DNA of 64,000 bases from Photobacterium lipolyticum (GCF_003026475.1 NZ_PYMC01000003.1:62001-126000), one strand, 5' to 3'. Numbered from the stretch's first letter, positions 48,300 to 57,721 are shown. Numbers and translations: made by a program. Notes: generated from the sequence alone by a model not told the origin.

Positions 48300-48989
48300 T
48301 TAGCCGCACTTAGATTCGCCGCAGTTCAGACAAGTCTGACAATTGTCTTTAATAATGACTGCTTTGTTATGGCACTTGTAGCAAAGCGTGGCACTGGGTG
48401 GAAAACTGCCTGCGTTTGCTTCGTCAGCGTCAGCGTTTTTGCCTTCCAGTTCAGCTTTTTTAGCGTCTAGAAATGCCTTCTGATGCTCGTCGACCTCTGG
48501 TTCACCCAGCATACCGATTTTAGTCAGGTGCTGTTCGATGATGTTACCGATTTCTGCGATAAGCGAAGGAACATATTTCCCTTTATTCCAGTAGCCGCCA
48601 CGTGGATCAAACACCGATCGTAGCTCTTCAACCAGGAAGGTACAGTCGCCGCCTTTACGGAATACCGCTGACATAATGCGGGTGAGTGCAACAATCCACT
48701 GATAGTGCTCTAAGCTCTTAGAGTTAATGAACACTTCAAATGGTCGGCGTACCTCGTGCTCTGTGCCTTCGTTTAGTACTACATCGTTAATGGTGATAAA
48801 CAATGAATGCTCAGAAATATGCTCGGGCGTTTTAAGCTTGTAAGTCGTGCCAAGCAGTATATCAGGCCGGGGCATGTCTTCATGCATGTACTCAACCTTC
48901 TCTTCTGGTTGTGCAGCCTGCTGTGGTAGTTCTTGTTCCTGGCTTTTAACTTGGAAGCCAATGATTTTGCTGTTAATTTTTTTGACCAT
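48300..48989 (-). CDS. nrdJb: Class II ribonucleotide reductase partner, TSCPD and zinc-finger domains (NrdJb-like)
   Basis: 229 aa. A TSCPD domain covers roughly residues 55-155 (HSLFITINDVVLN, RIMSAVFRKGGDCTF) and a C-terminal zinc-ribbon-like tail reads CYKCHNKAV, then CQTCLNCGESKCG. In single-chain NrdJ enzymes such a module with redox-active C-terminal cysteines forms the end of the catalytic protein, so this is the detached C-terminal part of a split enzyme, as known in Pseudomonas (NrdJa/NrdJb). It starts 15 bp after the nrdJ stop and is therefore cotranscribed. Confidence 0.85.
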   Translation of the reverse strand: MVKKINSKIIGFQVKSQEQELPQQAAQPEEKVEYMHEDMPRPDILLGTTYKLKTPEHISEHSLFITINDVVLNEGTEHEVRRPFEVFINSKSLEHYQWIVALTRIMSAVFRKGGDCTFLVEELRSVFDPRGGYWNKGKYVPSLIAEIGNIIEQHLTKIGMLGEPEVDEHQKAFLDAKKAELEGKNADADEANAGSFPPSATLCYKCHNKAVIIKDNCQTCLNCGESKCG

Positions 48990-49004
48990 GATTCTATGAC
49001 CTAC

Positions 49005-51155
49005 TTAATACTTGCCGTAGTAGCCTTCTTTGAGGGCATCGTAAAGGTTTGCCGCAGTGTGAGTTTCACCGTCGTATTCGATTTCTTCGTTACCTTTAAC
49101 TTCCAGTGTTGATCCGTCTTCTAAGTTGAAAACGTAGGTGGTATTTTCCAGATCGCTCTTTTTGACCAGTACGCCCTGGAACACTTCCGGATTAAAGCGG
49201 AAAGTTGTGCAGCCTTTCAGGCCTTTATCGTAGGCATCCATATAGATGTCTTTGAAGTCTTCAAACGGGAAGTCGGTTGGTATGTTCGCCGTTTTTGAAA
49301 TTGAAGAGTCAATCCAACGCTGGGCAGCCGCCTGAACATCTACGTGCTGGCTCGGCGTAACATCATCAGCAGTGATAAAGTACTTCGGTAGTTGTGTTTC
49401 TGCTTCAGTGCTGTATGGCATAGCTTTGTTGTTGATCAGCTCACGGTAAGCCAGCAATTCAAAGCTATACACATCAACATTTTCTTTGGTTTTCTTGCCG
49501 GTTACGATCACATTACGGCTGTAGTGGTGGGCGAAGCTCGGCTCAATACCGTTACTCGCATTGTTTGCCAGTGACAATGAAATCGTACCGGTTGGTGCAA
49601 TAGAGCTGTGATGGGTAAAACGTGCGCCTGTTTTTGCTAACTGTTCAATCAGCGCCGGTTCGATTTCGGCAATCTGCTGCATGTAACGGCTATATTTAGC
49701 GTGCAGCACTTTACCTTTCACTTTATCGCCAAGCTTAATGCCATCTTTTGCCATTTCAGGACGCAGGCGCAGCATTTTTTCCGTGATTTCGAATTCTTCA
49801 TCCATCACGGGAGCAGAGCCTTTTTCTTTTGCCAGGCTAAGTGCTTCTTTCCAGCCTGTGATGGCTAATTCCTGAGCGACTTGCTCTGTAAAAGCAACCG
49901 ATGTTGCGCTGCCGTATTTATGGGTCAGCATAGTGATAGCAGACCCTAACCCTAAGAAGCCCATTCCGTGACGGCGCTTGTGGATGATTTCGTGGCGTTG
50001 TTTTTCAAGTGGCAGCTGGTTGATTTCAACAACGTTATCTAGCATACGAGTGAAAATAGCGACAACGCGACGGAAGCCATCCCAGTCAAATGCGGCTTTA
50101 TCTGTAAAGGGATCACGTACAAATTTAGTCAGATTGATGGAGCCAAGCAGACAGGCGCCGTAGGGTGGCAGCGGTTGTTCACCACACGGGTTCGTGGCGC
50201 GGATCTCTTCACAGAACCAATTGTTGTTCATCTGGTTAACTTTATCGATCAGAATAAAGCCAGGCTCAGCGTAATCATAGGTTGACGTCATAATGACGTT
50301 CCATAAGTTGCGAGCAGGTATGGTGCGGTGAACCTTGCATGCAACCCGGCCTTCGTGACCTTCAATCAGATTATCTTTTACAGGCCAGTCAGCCCAGACG
50401 ATCGCCGGATCGTTTTTAAGATCCAAGTTATCCTGTTTCGCTTCTTTTGCGGTGACAGGGAAGATCAACTTCCACTCTTCGTCATTTTTGACTGCCTGGA
50501 TAAATTCTTCTGAAATTAGCAGTGAGAGGTTGAACTGGCGCAGCCGACCGTCTTCGCGTTTGGCGCGAATGAATTCGATGATGTCTGGGTGACGAATATC
50601 CATCGTACCCATTTGAGCGCCACGGCGTCCACCGGCAGAAGAAACGGTAAAGCACATCTTGTCATAGATATCCATGAAAGAGAGCGGGCCAGAGGTGTAG
50701 GCACCCGCACCTGATACAAAAGCACCACGAGGGCGAAGGGTCGTGAAATCGTAACCGATACCACAACCTGCTTTCAGGGTAAGGCCCGCTTCGTGGACTT
50801 TGCCTAAAATGTCGTCCATCGAATCTTCGATGGTTCCGGAAACCGTACAGTTGATCGTTGACGTCGCAGGTTTGTGTTCGAATGCGCCTGCGTTAGACGT
50901 GATACGGCCCGCAGGGATTGCGCCATTACGCAATGCCCATAAAAATTCTTTGTACCAGTGTTCTCTGACTTTATCTTTTTCTAAATCGGCTAACGCGCGA
51001 GCAACGCGTTTGAAGGTATCATCAAGCGTTTTATCAATAGCTTTTCCATGCTTTGATTTCAGACGATACTTGCTATCCCAAATCTCCATCGAGGTCGATT
51101 GGTACGCAATATCGATTGTTTTAGATACTTCAGAAGCCGTTGGGTTTTTCGCCAT
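49005..51155 (-). CDS. nrdJ: Adenosylcobalamin-dependent ribonucleoside-diphosphate reductase, catalytic part
   Basis: 716-aa class II reductase (NrdJa). Catalytic features: GCGIGYDFT near residue 130, NPCGEQPLPPYGACLLGSINL (thiyl-radical Cys and N/C/E triad), and APTGTISLSLANNASNGIEPSF. Uses coenzyme B12 and works with or without oxygen, making deoxyribonucleotides. ATG 51155 with AAGGTG upstream. The redox C-terminal cysteines are on the next gene (split enzyme). The B12 importer genes btuCD lie 6 kb away. I saw no cobalamin riboswitch in the upstream region. Confidence 0.95.
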   Translation of the reverse strand: MAKNPTASEVSKTIDIAYQSTSMEIWDSKYRLKSKHGKAIDKTLDDTFKRVARALADLEKDKVREHWYKEFLWALRNGAIPAGRITSNAGAFEHKPATSTINCTVSGTIEDSMDDILGKVHEAGLTLKAGCGIGYDFTTLRPRGAFVSGAGAYTSGPLSFMDIYDKMCFTVSSAGGRRGAQMGTMDIRHPDIIEFIRAKREDGRLRQFNLSLLISEEFIQAVKNDEEWKLIFPVTAKEAKQDNLDLKNDPAIVWADWPVKDNLIEGHEGRVACKVHRTIPARNLWNVIMTSTYDYAEPGFILIDKVNQMNNNWFCEEIRATNPCGEQPLPPYGACLLGSINLTKFVRDPFTDKAAFDWDGFRRVVAIFTRMLDNVVEINQLPLEKQRHEIIHKRRHGMGFLGLGSAITMLTHKYGSATSVAFTEQVAQELAITGWKEALSLAKEKGSAPVMDEEFEITEKMLRLRPEMAKDGIKLGDKVKGKVLHAKYSRYMQQIAEIEPALIEQLAKTGARFTHHSSIAPTGTISLSLANNASNGIEPSFAHHYSRNVIVTGKKTKENVDVYSFELLAYRELINNKAMPYSTEAETQLPKYFITADDVTPSQHVDVQAAAQRWIDSSISKTANIPTDFPFEDFKDIYMDAYDKGLKGCTTFRFNPEVFQGVLVKKSDLENTTYVFNLEDGSTLEVKGNEEIEYDGETHTAANLYDALKEGYYGKY

Positions 51156-51545
51156 TATGAATGCACCTTAATGTTTGTTGTAATTCATGCATGATTGACA
51201 CAGAACGGTAAGCAATCCAGAGCTCAGTTCTGTTTCCTGTACCCCGGTGTTCAAGAGGCACTTGTGGCCGACGACAGATTAGACCACCACATGTGGTATA
51301 TATCAAGCCATTACGCCACAATATCTGCTCTTGTAAGTATGGTGTGAAATGAGAAGAGTGACTTGTATATTTCACGTTTTGATAATGTGAGCAGCTGAAG
51401 ATTATGGATCGGATCTGGACCTAATAGCTGAGATCGAGATCATATGAGCTTAAAAAGGAAGGTGTGCCAGTACTAATTTACTACCTAAACACAATGAGAT
51501 GGCGCCCGGATGAGCGCCTAATGAGTTGTTGGTAAGGCTATGAGA
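51156..51545. other. Promoter region of nrdJ, 390 bp
   Basis: Holds a perfect 12-bp palindrome ACCACATGTGGT at 51286-51297 followed by ATATATC. This is suggestive of a regulator site, but it does not match the NrdR box well. A GC-rich hairpin (GGCGC...GCGCC, 51503-51520) lies just past the next leftward gene. Confidence 0.4.
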
Positions 51546-52175
51546 TCAATTTTCCAGTGAATTCAGGTAGCGGATCGTATTGGCAATATCTTCGAGGTTT
51601 TCGTGGGCGCTTGTTTGAATCAGGTATTTGCCTTTGACTAAAAATGCCGGAACAGAAGCTATTTCAGCATTTGCAACCAAAGTTTCAGCATCGCTGAGCT
51701 GTTGATACACAATTTTGTGTTGCTCTTCACTGAGTTCATACGGGCTCAGCAAATTATATTGATTAAATATTTTTTCTAATGATGCTCTCTTTTCTTCAGG
51801 TGATAAGTTTTCATCACTGTCTTGAATATAGGCAAACAGATCTTTTACCAGTTGTTTGCTGGGCTTGCCATCAGTTTGAATGGCTCCAGTATAGAAAATA
51901 TACGCAGCTAGCTGAGCGCCTTCATTAAAGGTGACGTGCACTTTCTCGATATCAACCTTGGCCATCGACTGTAATTCAGGCAGCATCGCTTCCATGTTAC
52001 GGCAGTGGCCACAACCTAACGAAAAGACCTCAATGACATCTGCTGTGTCAGTCATGGGCGTTGGAATTATGGTGTATTTATCACCCTCTTGAGGGATGTT
52101 GGCATCACTGCAGCCTGCTAAGGTGAACAGGGCGATCAGCAGAGCGAAAAATGGCTTAGAAATAGAGGTCATCAT
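51546..52175 (-). CDS. DsbA-like thiol:disulfide interchange lipoprotein
   Basis: About 209 aa. Lipoprotein signal: hydrophobic stretch FFALLIALFTLAGC with lipobox LAGC, then acidic linker. Thioredoxin fold with active site CGHC in SLGCGHCRNMEAML and cis-Pro in ASVPAFLV. DsbA normally has CPHC; CGHC is closer to PDI-like redox sites. The alpha-helical insertion with SPEEKRASLEKIFNQYNL is typical of DsbA. Start ATG 52175 (or the adjacent ATG 52172). Probably membrane-anchored facing the periplasm; partners unknown. Confidence 0.85.
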   Translation of the reverse strand: MMTSISKPFFALLIALFTLAGCSDANIPQEGDKYTIIPTPMTDTADVIEVFSLGCGHCRNMEAMLPELQSMAKVDIEKVHVTFNEGAQLAAYIFYTGAIQTDGKPSKQLVKDLFAYIQDSDENLSPEEKRASLEKIFNQYNLLSPYELSEEQHKIVYQQLSDAETLVANAEIASVPAFLVKGKYLIQTSAHENLEDIANTIRYLNSLEN

Positions 52176-52382
52176 TCTTAAATCAATCAACAAAATAAAG
52201 ACTAATTATGAATGCTAGCAAGCAAAAATGCCTAGTCTCACGCCAAAACAATTTATTTTATTAGGCATAAGGCGGTTAGTATCAGGCTTCTATCGGTACT
52301 GATCAGAGCCTGTCATATATAGAGGTAGTGCTGGGCGTAGAATCAGGATAAAATCGCCGGCTTTTTTATGTGGAGGTTCGGC

Positions 52383-53735
52383 ATGTACATCGGGTTTGAT
52401 TACGGAACAGCAAACTGCTCTGTCGCAGTGATGGAACAGGGGCAGCCGCGCATGTTGCCGTTAGAAAAGGGAAATCAGTACATCCCTTCCACATTATGCG
52501 CACCAACCCGTGAAGCTGTCAGTGAATATTTATTTCGCCATATGGGGATTTCGCCATCGGGCTCTGTGGGTGAGCAAGTACTTCGCCGGGCAATCGCGTT
52601 AAATCGCGATGAAGATATAGATGTGGAAAAGGGTGACTTGCAGTTTGGTCAGGCTGCTTTAGATCTTTATCTGGAAGATCCTGAAGAAGTTTACTACGTC
52701 AAATCGCCTAAATCATTTTTGGGCGCGAATGGTTTACGTGATGTGCAAATCAGCTTCTTTGAAGATTTGGTGTGCGCCATGATGGTAAACATCAAGGCTA
52801 ATGCTGAGTTAACGACCCAGCATAATATCACGAGTACGGTGATAGGCCGTCCGGTGAATTTCCAGGGCAGTGGTGGTGATCGTGCTAATCAGCAAGCTGA
52901 AATGATTTTAACTCAGGCAGCGAAACGTGCCGGTTTTAAGGACATAGAATTTCAATTCGAGCCCGTTGCGGCTGGCTTAGAGTATGAAAGTACTTTAACG
53001 GAAAACAAAACCGTGCTGGTGGTCGATATTGGTGGTGGTACGACAGACTGCTCGTTGATTGAAATGGGACCACAATGGCGTGGCCGTACCGATCGGCAAG
53101 GTAGTTTACTGGCACACAGTGGTCACCGGGTTGGCGGGAATGATTTAGATATTCATCTAGCGTTTCGTCAGCTTATGCCATTGCTTGGTTTGGGTAGTCA
53201 GACGCTAAAAGGCATCGATATGCCAATAAGCCAGTTCTGGAACTCAATCGCCATAAATAATGTTGTGGCACAAACAGACTTTTACAGTACTTCTAATCTA
53301 AGAACGTTGGATCAGCTAAGGCGAGATGCGGCGGAACCGGAAAAGCTGCAACGTCTGATCCAGGCTTATCACGAAACACTTGGATACCAGATCGTTAGAA
53401 AAGCGGAAGAGAGTAAAATTGCACTGTCAGAGGCAGCAACGAATAAAGTGCAGCTGAACATGCTTTCTGAGCTGCTTGAAGTGACGATTAGCCAGAATGA
53501 TATGGCTGAGGCGATTGAATCACCAAAAGAGAAAATGAGTGATTTGGTAGCAGAAGCCATGGCACAGAGCGGTAAAAAGCCAGATGTGATTTATATGACG
53601 GGTGGCACTTCACGATCACCAATACTGCGTGCATGTATCGAGCAGCAATTACCTGATGTTCAGATAGTCAGTGGCAGTTACTTTGGTTCCGTGACTGCGG
53701 GGCTGGCTCGTTGGGCAGAGCACTGTTTCGTGTAA
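52383..53735 (+). CDS. yegD: Hsp70-family putative chaperone YegD
   Basis: 450 aa, the same as E. coli YegD, covering an actin-like ATPase domain without the normal substrate-binding domain of DnaK. Phosphate 1 motif IGFDYGTANCSVAV, phosphate 2 motif VVDIGGGTTDCSLIE, adenosine motif MTGGTSRSPILR. ATG 52383 has TGGAGG upstream. Function is not established; probably an Hsp70-like chaperone or its regulator. Single transcription unit. Confidence 0.93.
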   Translation: MYIGFDYGTANCSVAVMEQGQPRMLPLEKGNQYIPSTLCAPTREAVSEYLFRHMGISPSGSVGEQVLRRAIALNRDEDIDVEKGDLQFGQAALDLYLEDPEEVYYVKSPKSFLGANGLRDVQISFFEDLVCAMMVNIKANAELTTQHNITSTVIGRPVNFQGSGGDRANQQAEMILTQAAKRAGFKDIEFQFEPVAAGLEYESTLTENKTVLVVDIGGGTTDCSLIEMGPQWRGRTDRQGSLLAHSGHRVGGNDLDIHLAFRQLMPLLGLGSQTLKGIDMPISQFWNSIAINNVVAQTDFYSTSNLRTLDQLRRDAAEPEKLQRLIQAYHETLGYQIVRKAEESKIALSEAATNKVQLNMLSELLEVTISQNDMAEAIESPKEKMSDLVAEAMAQSGKKPDVIYMTGGTSRSPILRACIEQQLPDVQIVSGSYFGSVTAGLARWAEHCFV

Positions 53736-53912
53736 CAACACTTTAGTGAAAAATGTCGACATTCCTCCAGTTTTTTTGTGATTTTCTGTCTAATCTTGTT
53801 CAAGTAGAAGTGTTGGTAATGGCGAGCACTCAAACTGCAGGCAACACTCTGAATTGAGAGGATAATTGTCCCGATTGAGATTAATCAGCCAAGTGATCTG
53901 AGGTATAAGCGT

Positions 53913-54323
53913 ATGAATGAAAATGACAGGGTGAGTTACTGGTTTCATGAAGTGTTAGCCAAAGCGAACGGAAATGTGCTGGCCGAATGTGCGACAGATC
54001 CTTTTAATTTTCATCTCTCTGGTGGTCGCTGTCTGGCGCTGAGCCATCAAGATTACCTTTCTTATTTAGTTATCTGGAATAAAAGGTTTAAAAATGTTCA
54101 GTTTACGATTAATCAGATAATTAACGATGAACAGAAAACCGTTGCCGTTTATAAATGCAATGCGACCTACCATGGTGGCTGGCTCAAAATACCGGGGAAA
54201 AACCAGAAAGTTACAATGACAGGTATGTTGCTGTTTAAGATGAAAGATGGCTTGATGACGGATTGCTGGCTTGAAGACAGTAGCTTTGATTTGTATCAGC
54301 AGTTAACGCGGTATCTGGAATAA
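53913..54323 (+). CDS. NTF2/SnoaL-like protein
   Basis: 136-aa cone-shaped alpha+beta barrel protein of the SnoaL-like/NTF2 superfamily. Expected helix-rich N-terminus (RVSYWFHEVLAKANGNVLAE), then the beta strands (FNFHLSGG, VQFTINQIINDEQKTVAVYKCNATY, VTMTGMLLFKMKDGLMTDCWLEDS). Function unknown; the family includes cyclases and small-ligand binders. Start ATG 53913, no strong Shine-Dalgarno. Convergent with the AGCS symporter, sharing the terminator 54338-54367. Confidence 0.8.
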   Translation: MNENDRVSYWFHEVLAKANGNVLAECATDPFNFHLSGGRCLALSHQDYLSYLVIWNKRFKNVQFTINQIINDEQKTVAVYKCNATYHGGWLKIPGKNQKVTMTGMLLFKMKDGLMTDCWLEDSSFDLYQQLTRYLE

Positions 54324-54337
54324 TAAAAAAGCAAAAA

Positions 54338-54367
54338 AAAAGCGGTATCCTCACAATACCGCTTTTT
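54338..54367. terminator. Bidirectional terminator between convergent genes
   Basis: Stem AAAGCGGTAT / ATACCGCTTT with flanking A and T tracts on both sides. Confidence 0.9.
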
Positions 54368-54395
54368 ATCAGCATATATTTTTATCTTAAAAAAA

Positions 54396-55784
54396 TTAAG
54401 CTGTTTGTGTTGTGCCCTGAGATGCAGACTTTAGTAGGTCAAAGTAAGCTTTAGTTTCAGAGATAACGACTTTACGCAGTAAGACCAGGCCGATCAGATT
54501 TGGCACCGCCATCAGGCCGTTGACAATATCAGCGATTAGCCAAATCATATCGAGTTTTATGAAAGCACCGCCGGCAATCAAAACCAGGAATATAACTTTG
54601 TAAGGTAAAATAGCCTTCACACCGAACAGATAAGTGATACAACGCTCACCATAGTAGTTCCAGCCAAGAATCGTGGTAAAGGCAAAGAACATCAGACCAA
54701 CGGAGACCATCAACGGGCCCCAGTAGCCAGAATCTAAACCTGCAGCAAATGCATAGGTTGTCATCGCGGCACCCGCGTAGTCACTTTGCCATGCACCCGT
54801 AACGACCAGAGTTAGACCTGTCATGGTACAGATAATGATGGTATCGAAGAAGGTACCAGTCATTGATGTCAGTCCCTGATGGACGCAAGAGTCGGTTTTC
54901 GCGGCGGCTGCTGCCATCGGTGCACTACCCAGGCCAGACTCATTCGAGAACACACCACGCGCAATACCAGATTGAATCGCCAGCATGATACCCGCACCAA
55001 CAAAACCGCCGGTTGCAGCCTGGCCGGTAAAGGCCGAGCTAATAACCAGAGCAATGGCCGCGGGCAGGGCGTCGGCTTGCGACGTCAGTACTAACAGGCA
55101 CGCCAGAATATAGAAACCAGCCATTACCGGAACGACTTTACTGGCAACGCTTGCGATAGATTTAATCCCGCCCAGAGTCACCGTGGCGACTAATATCGTC
55201 AGCAATACGATGGTGTATTCTTTGGGTACCTCAAAAGACAGGTAAGCGGCATCAACAATCGCATTGACCTGTGGGAAGGTACCAATACCGAAACAGGCCA
55301 CACCTAACGCAAAGAAGGCAAACATTTTTGCCAGCCATTTGCTGCCAACACCTTTTTCAAGGTAATACATCGGGCCGCCAAGCATTTGGCCGTTTGCATC
55401 TTGCTCGCGATATTTTACCGCCAGCAGGCATTCAGCATACTTGGTTGCCATTCCAAATAAAGCGGCGATCCACATCCAGAGAAGGGCACCTGGTCCGCCT
55501 AGTTTAATCGCCGTCGCAACGCCGACAATGTTACCCGTACCGATAGTTGCAGACAGGGCTGTGCAGAGCGCAGCAAAACTGGAGATATCTCCCGATCCTT
55601 TAGTGCGGTTCTTATTTGAAAATACGTAGCTTAACGCTAATGGTAAATAGCGAATTTGTATAAAACCCAGGCGCAGTGTGAGGTACAAGCCTGTTCCCAC
55701 CAACAGCAATAGCAGCGGTGGTCCCCAAACGAGGTTATCAATAACTTGAAGTGTATTTTGTAGCGTATCGTGTAGCGGATTCAT
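54396..55784 (-). CDS. AGCS-family sodium:alanine/glycine symporter
   Basis: 462-aa protein of the AGCS family with about 11 helices. Family signatures: GPGALLWMWIAALFGMATKYAECLLAV and GIARGVFSNESGLGSAPMAAAAAKTD, both hallmarks. Na+-coupled uptake of alanine or glycine. ATG 55784 has GGGGGA upstream; ATG 55805 is less likely. Preceded 87 bp upstream by a tandem glycine riboswitch, as for VC1422 in V. cholerae. This strongly suggests glycine as effector and substrate. Confidence 0.95.
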   Translation of the reverse strand: MNPLHDTLQNTLQVIDNLVWGPPLLLLLVGTGLYLTLRLGFIQIRYLPLALSYVFSNKNRTKGSGDISSFAALCTALSATIGTGNIVGVATAIKLGGPGALLWMWIAALFGMATKYAECLLAVKYREQDANGQMLGGPMYYLEKGVGSKWLAKMFAFFALGVACFGIGTFPQVNAIVDAAYLSFEVPKEYTIVLLTILVATVTLGGIKSIASVASKVVPVMAGFYILACLLVLTSQADALPAAIALVISSAFTGQAATGGFVGAGIMLAIQSGIARGVFSNESGLGSAPMAAAAAKTDSCVHQGLTSMTGTFFDTIIICTMTGLTLVVTGAWQSDYAGAAMTTYAFAAGLDSGYWGPLMVSVGLMFFAFTTILGWNYYGERCITYLFGVKAILPYKVIFLVLIAGGAFIKLDMIWLIADIVNGLMAVPNLIGLVLLRKVVISETKAYFDLLKSASQGTTQTA

Positions 55785-55870
55785 TATTCCCCCTTTAAAC
55801 ATCAAAGGAGGAGATACAGAACAACAGAAACGTGGAATTTACAGAAAATATTTCTGGCTGTTGAACTTAT

Positions 55871-56130
55871 CTCCTCTGTCCTTTTGCCTGAGAGTTTCAC
55901 CTTCCTGCGATGTACAAATAGTGCACGCGGGTCGGTTTGCTCCTTCGGCGCCCGATTTAACGGGTCTCTCCAGAGGCTCCTCCAACAACAGTCCATACCG
56001 TAAAACGGTGCCTGAAAGATTAACGTTTTGTGCTTGAACAGTAACAAGCGAGGTAAAACGCTTACTTCTTCGGCGGGCTAACTATCTATTGTTAATAGAT
56101 AAAGCGCCACTCTCCTGCTGTCTTCATCGG
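55871..56130 (-). promoter_or_regulatory. Tandem glycine riboswitch
   Basis: Read on the minus strand, two aptamers are recognisable. Aptamer 1 (~55982-56124) contains CAGGAGAG...GCCGAAGAAGTAAGC and TTTCAGGCACC; aptamer 2 (55871-55976) contains CTGGAGAGACCC, GCGCCGAAGGAGCAAACC, AACTCTCAGGCAAAAGGACAG. This is the cooperative two-aptamer type first described in Vibrio cholerae. The linker includes the kink-turn-forming region. It ends 87 bp before the symporter start; whether it acts as an ON or OFF switch is not clear from sequence. Confidence 0.95.
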
Positions 56131-56808
56131 AACTCATTTTTCGAGCGCAATATTAATTGATAAAAATGCGATTGTCTCCAAAAAAATACATGCAGAGGTT
56201 AAAAAATCATAATGCTGAAGCTAAGAGGCTTAGGCGAATTTGTTGGCTGAAACGAGTACGGGTTAACGGCAACAGCCATCAACCAAAGAAGTGATGCTCT
56301 TGTGGCACGGTTAAGTGTTAAAAAACTAAGACCGAATTTCTTAGTATCACTTTTTTATGATTCCGTCTTTTTTTACGACTATATAAATAACACAAGTGAT
56401 AGTTTATTTTGGAATAAATTTTGGGTATTGTTATTCGCTTTTGATATATAAGCGTCACCTTTAAATATATAATGTACCCTAACTGTTTGATTGCACCATG
56501 GTAGCAGAATTTTAATTTTTCATTGCTTAATTTTGAGACGCATTTCCCAAGCTGGATTTATTTGGTTTTTTGACCGTTAATTATTCATATGTAAGAGGTT
56601 TTTTTGTCGTACTTTACATACAGTTACTTGTAAATTTCTATACATTCATCGACACGGAGTGTCTATTACAAATAGATTTGCCTAGTACTTAGCTGTGTCA
56701 TTCATATTAGTTGCATATCTGGTAAATTGTTTGGAATTTACTTGGTATGTACGTATTTGCTTTTATGGTGAGGTGCATGCGTTATGTTACTGGCAGTAAG
56801 GTGAGAAT
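56131..56808. other. AT-rich intergenic region, about 680 bp
   Basis: Divergent promoter region for the riboswitch-controlled symporter and the AraC-type regulator. I see no gene, RNA or convincing operator; several AT-rich stretches could be promoters. Confidence 0.4.
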
Positions 56809-57513
56809 GTGATTTGGGTTAGTTGTTGTCATCAAGATAAGCAGACTGAAGCGAAAGAAAACCTGAAGCTGTTTCATAGCGTGGTTGATGTTTCACCTTT
56901 TGAACTTTTGTCAACAATGACAGGGCATGAGTTAATTTTTCTTGAGGTGGAGAACTCATCGTCAGAAGGCTTTGAACTGTTACAAGCGGTAAAAAATCGT
57001 TTCCCATCAACAAAAGTGGTGGTGGTTTACCATGACTTGGATGCCGATTTAGCACTGAATGTGTTACGAGCAGGTGGGGAAGATGTATTGAGTGCAAGAG
57101 CATCACGGCAACAGCTGGAAGAGTGTTTCAGTCGCATGCATACGCATACGATTGAATTGAGCGATGATGATGGCTATGAACATCGAGAGTTATCCATCAA
57201 GCCAGCGCTGAAAATTATTGATGAAAATATAAGCGCTCCACTCAGGGAACAAGATTTGGCCAACGCCTGCCATTATTCGCCCACTTATTTTTCCCGCCTG
57301 TTTCATAGCATTATGGGGGTGACCTTAAAGCAGTACATCATTAAGAAAAGGCTAGATTTAGCTTGTGGATTATTAACCTCAGACAGAGGAAAAATTGCAT
57401 CTGTTGCCACTTCTGCGGGCTTTAAAGACGTCTCATATTTCTCTCGGGTTTTTAAAAAGCATATAGGCTGCTCGCCGGGTGAATTCCGGATGAAAAAGCA
57501 TAATTTGAATTGA
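56809..57513 (+). CDS. AraC-type regulator with degenerate receiver domain
   Basis: 234 aa from a GTG start at 56809 (GGTGAG just upstream). Residues 1-108 have the fold pattern of a response-regulator receiver: hydrophobic strand IWVSC, strand ELIFLEV, then EGFELLQAVKNRFPSTKVVVVYHDL and ALNVLRAGGEDVL. The residue at the phospho-acceptor place is Glu (FLEV rather than LLD), the acidic pair of strand 1 is absent (CCHQD) and the conserved Lys is replaced. Residues ~128-230 form an AraC/XylS double helix-turn-helix (CHYSPTYFSRLFHSIMGVT, SVATSAGFKDVSYFSRVFKKHIG). Likely phosphorylation-independent. Confidence 0.85.
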   Translation: MIWVSCCHQDKQTEAKENLKLFHSVVDVSPFELLSTMTGHELIFLEVENSSSEGFELLQAVKNRFPSTKVVVVYHDLDADLALNVLRAGGEDVLSARASRQQLEECFSRMHTHTIELSDDDGYEHRELSIKPALKIIDENISAPLREQDLANACHYSPTYFSRLFHSIMGVTLKQYIIKKRLDLACGLLTSDRGKIASVATSAGFKDVSYFSRVFKKHIGCSPGEFRMKKHNLN

Positions 57514-57640
57514 GGAACGAACTTATACGGAATCTAGGGAGCACACAGTAAGAACTGGATCCCGGATATCTCGTCCCTCGATTCCGGGATGACGAGTTTA
57601 GTTGCTTTAACCATGCATAATTTATGTGAAAGAGAATTAG
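57511..57640. repeat. Dispersed repeat R2, copy A
   Basis: About 130 bp closely matching 61319-61449 in the same orientation. Shared landmarks: GAGGAACGAACTTAT, CGGAATCTA, GCACACAG, CCGGATAT, TTCCGGGATGACG, TTTATGTGAAAGAG. It has an inner palindrome ATCCCGGA...TTCCGGGAT. Its first base is the T of the AraC gene's stop codon, so the repeat abuts that gene's 3' end. Confidence 0.9.
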
Positions 57641-57679
57641 TATATTTGTCCAGTGTGACAACGCTTAAAGCTGTTCGAT

Positions 57680-57721
57680 ATATTCTCGCTGAACACTGCA
57701 TCTTGAGGTGATTTGGGTATA
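57680..57721. repeat. Solo end of the inverted-repeat (MITE-like) family
   Basis: GCATCTTGAGGTGATTTGGG followed by TATA (57698-57721) plus upstream ATTCTCGCTGAACACT (57680-57697), matching the inverted left end of the element at 20748-21014 with a few changes. It sits 48 bp upstream of the J-domain gene start; no partner end nearby. Confidence 0.75.

Noticed and set aside
51156-51545. Cobalamin riboswitch or NrdR boxes upstream of nrdJ
   Set aside because: No B12-box-like sequence and no pair of NrdR-type 16-bp palindromes could be matched; only one generic palindrome is present.
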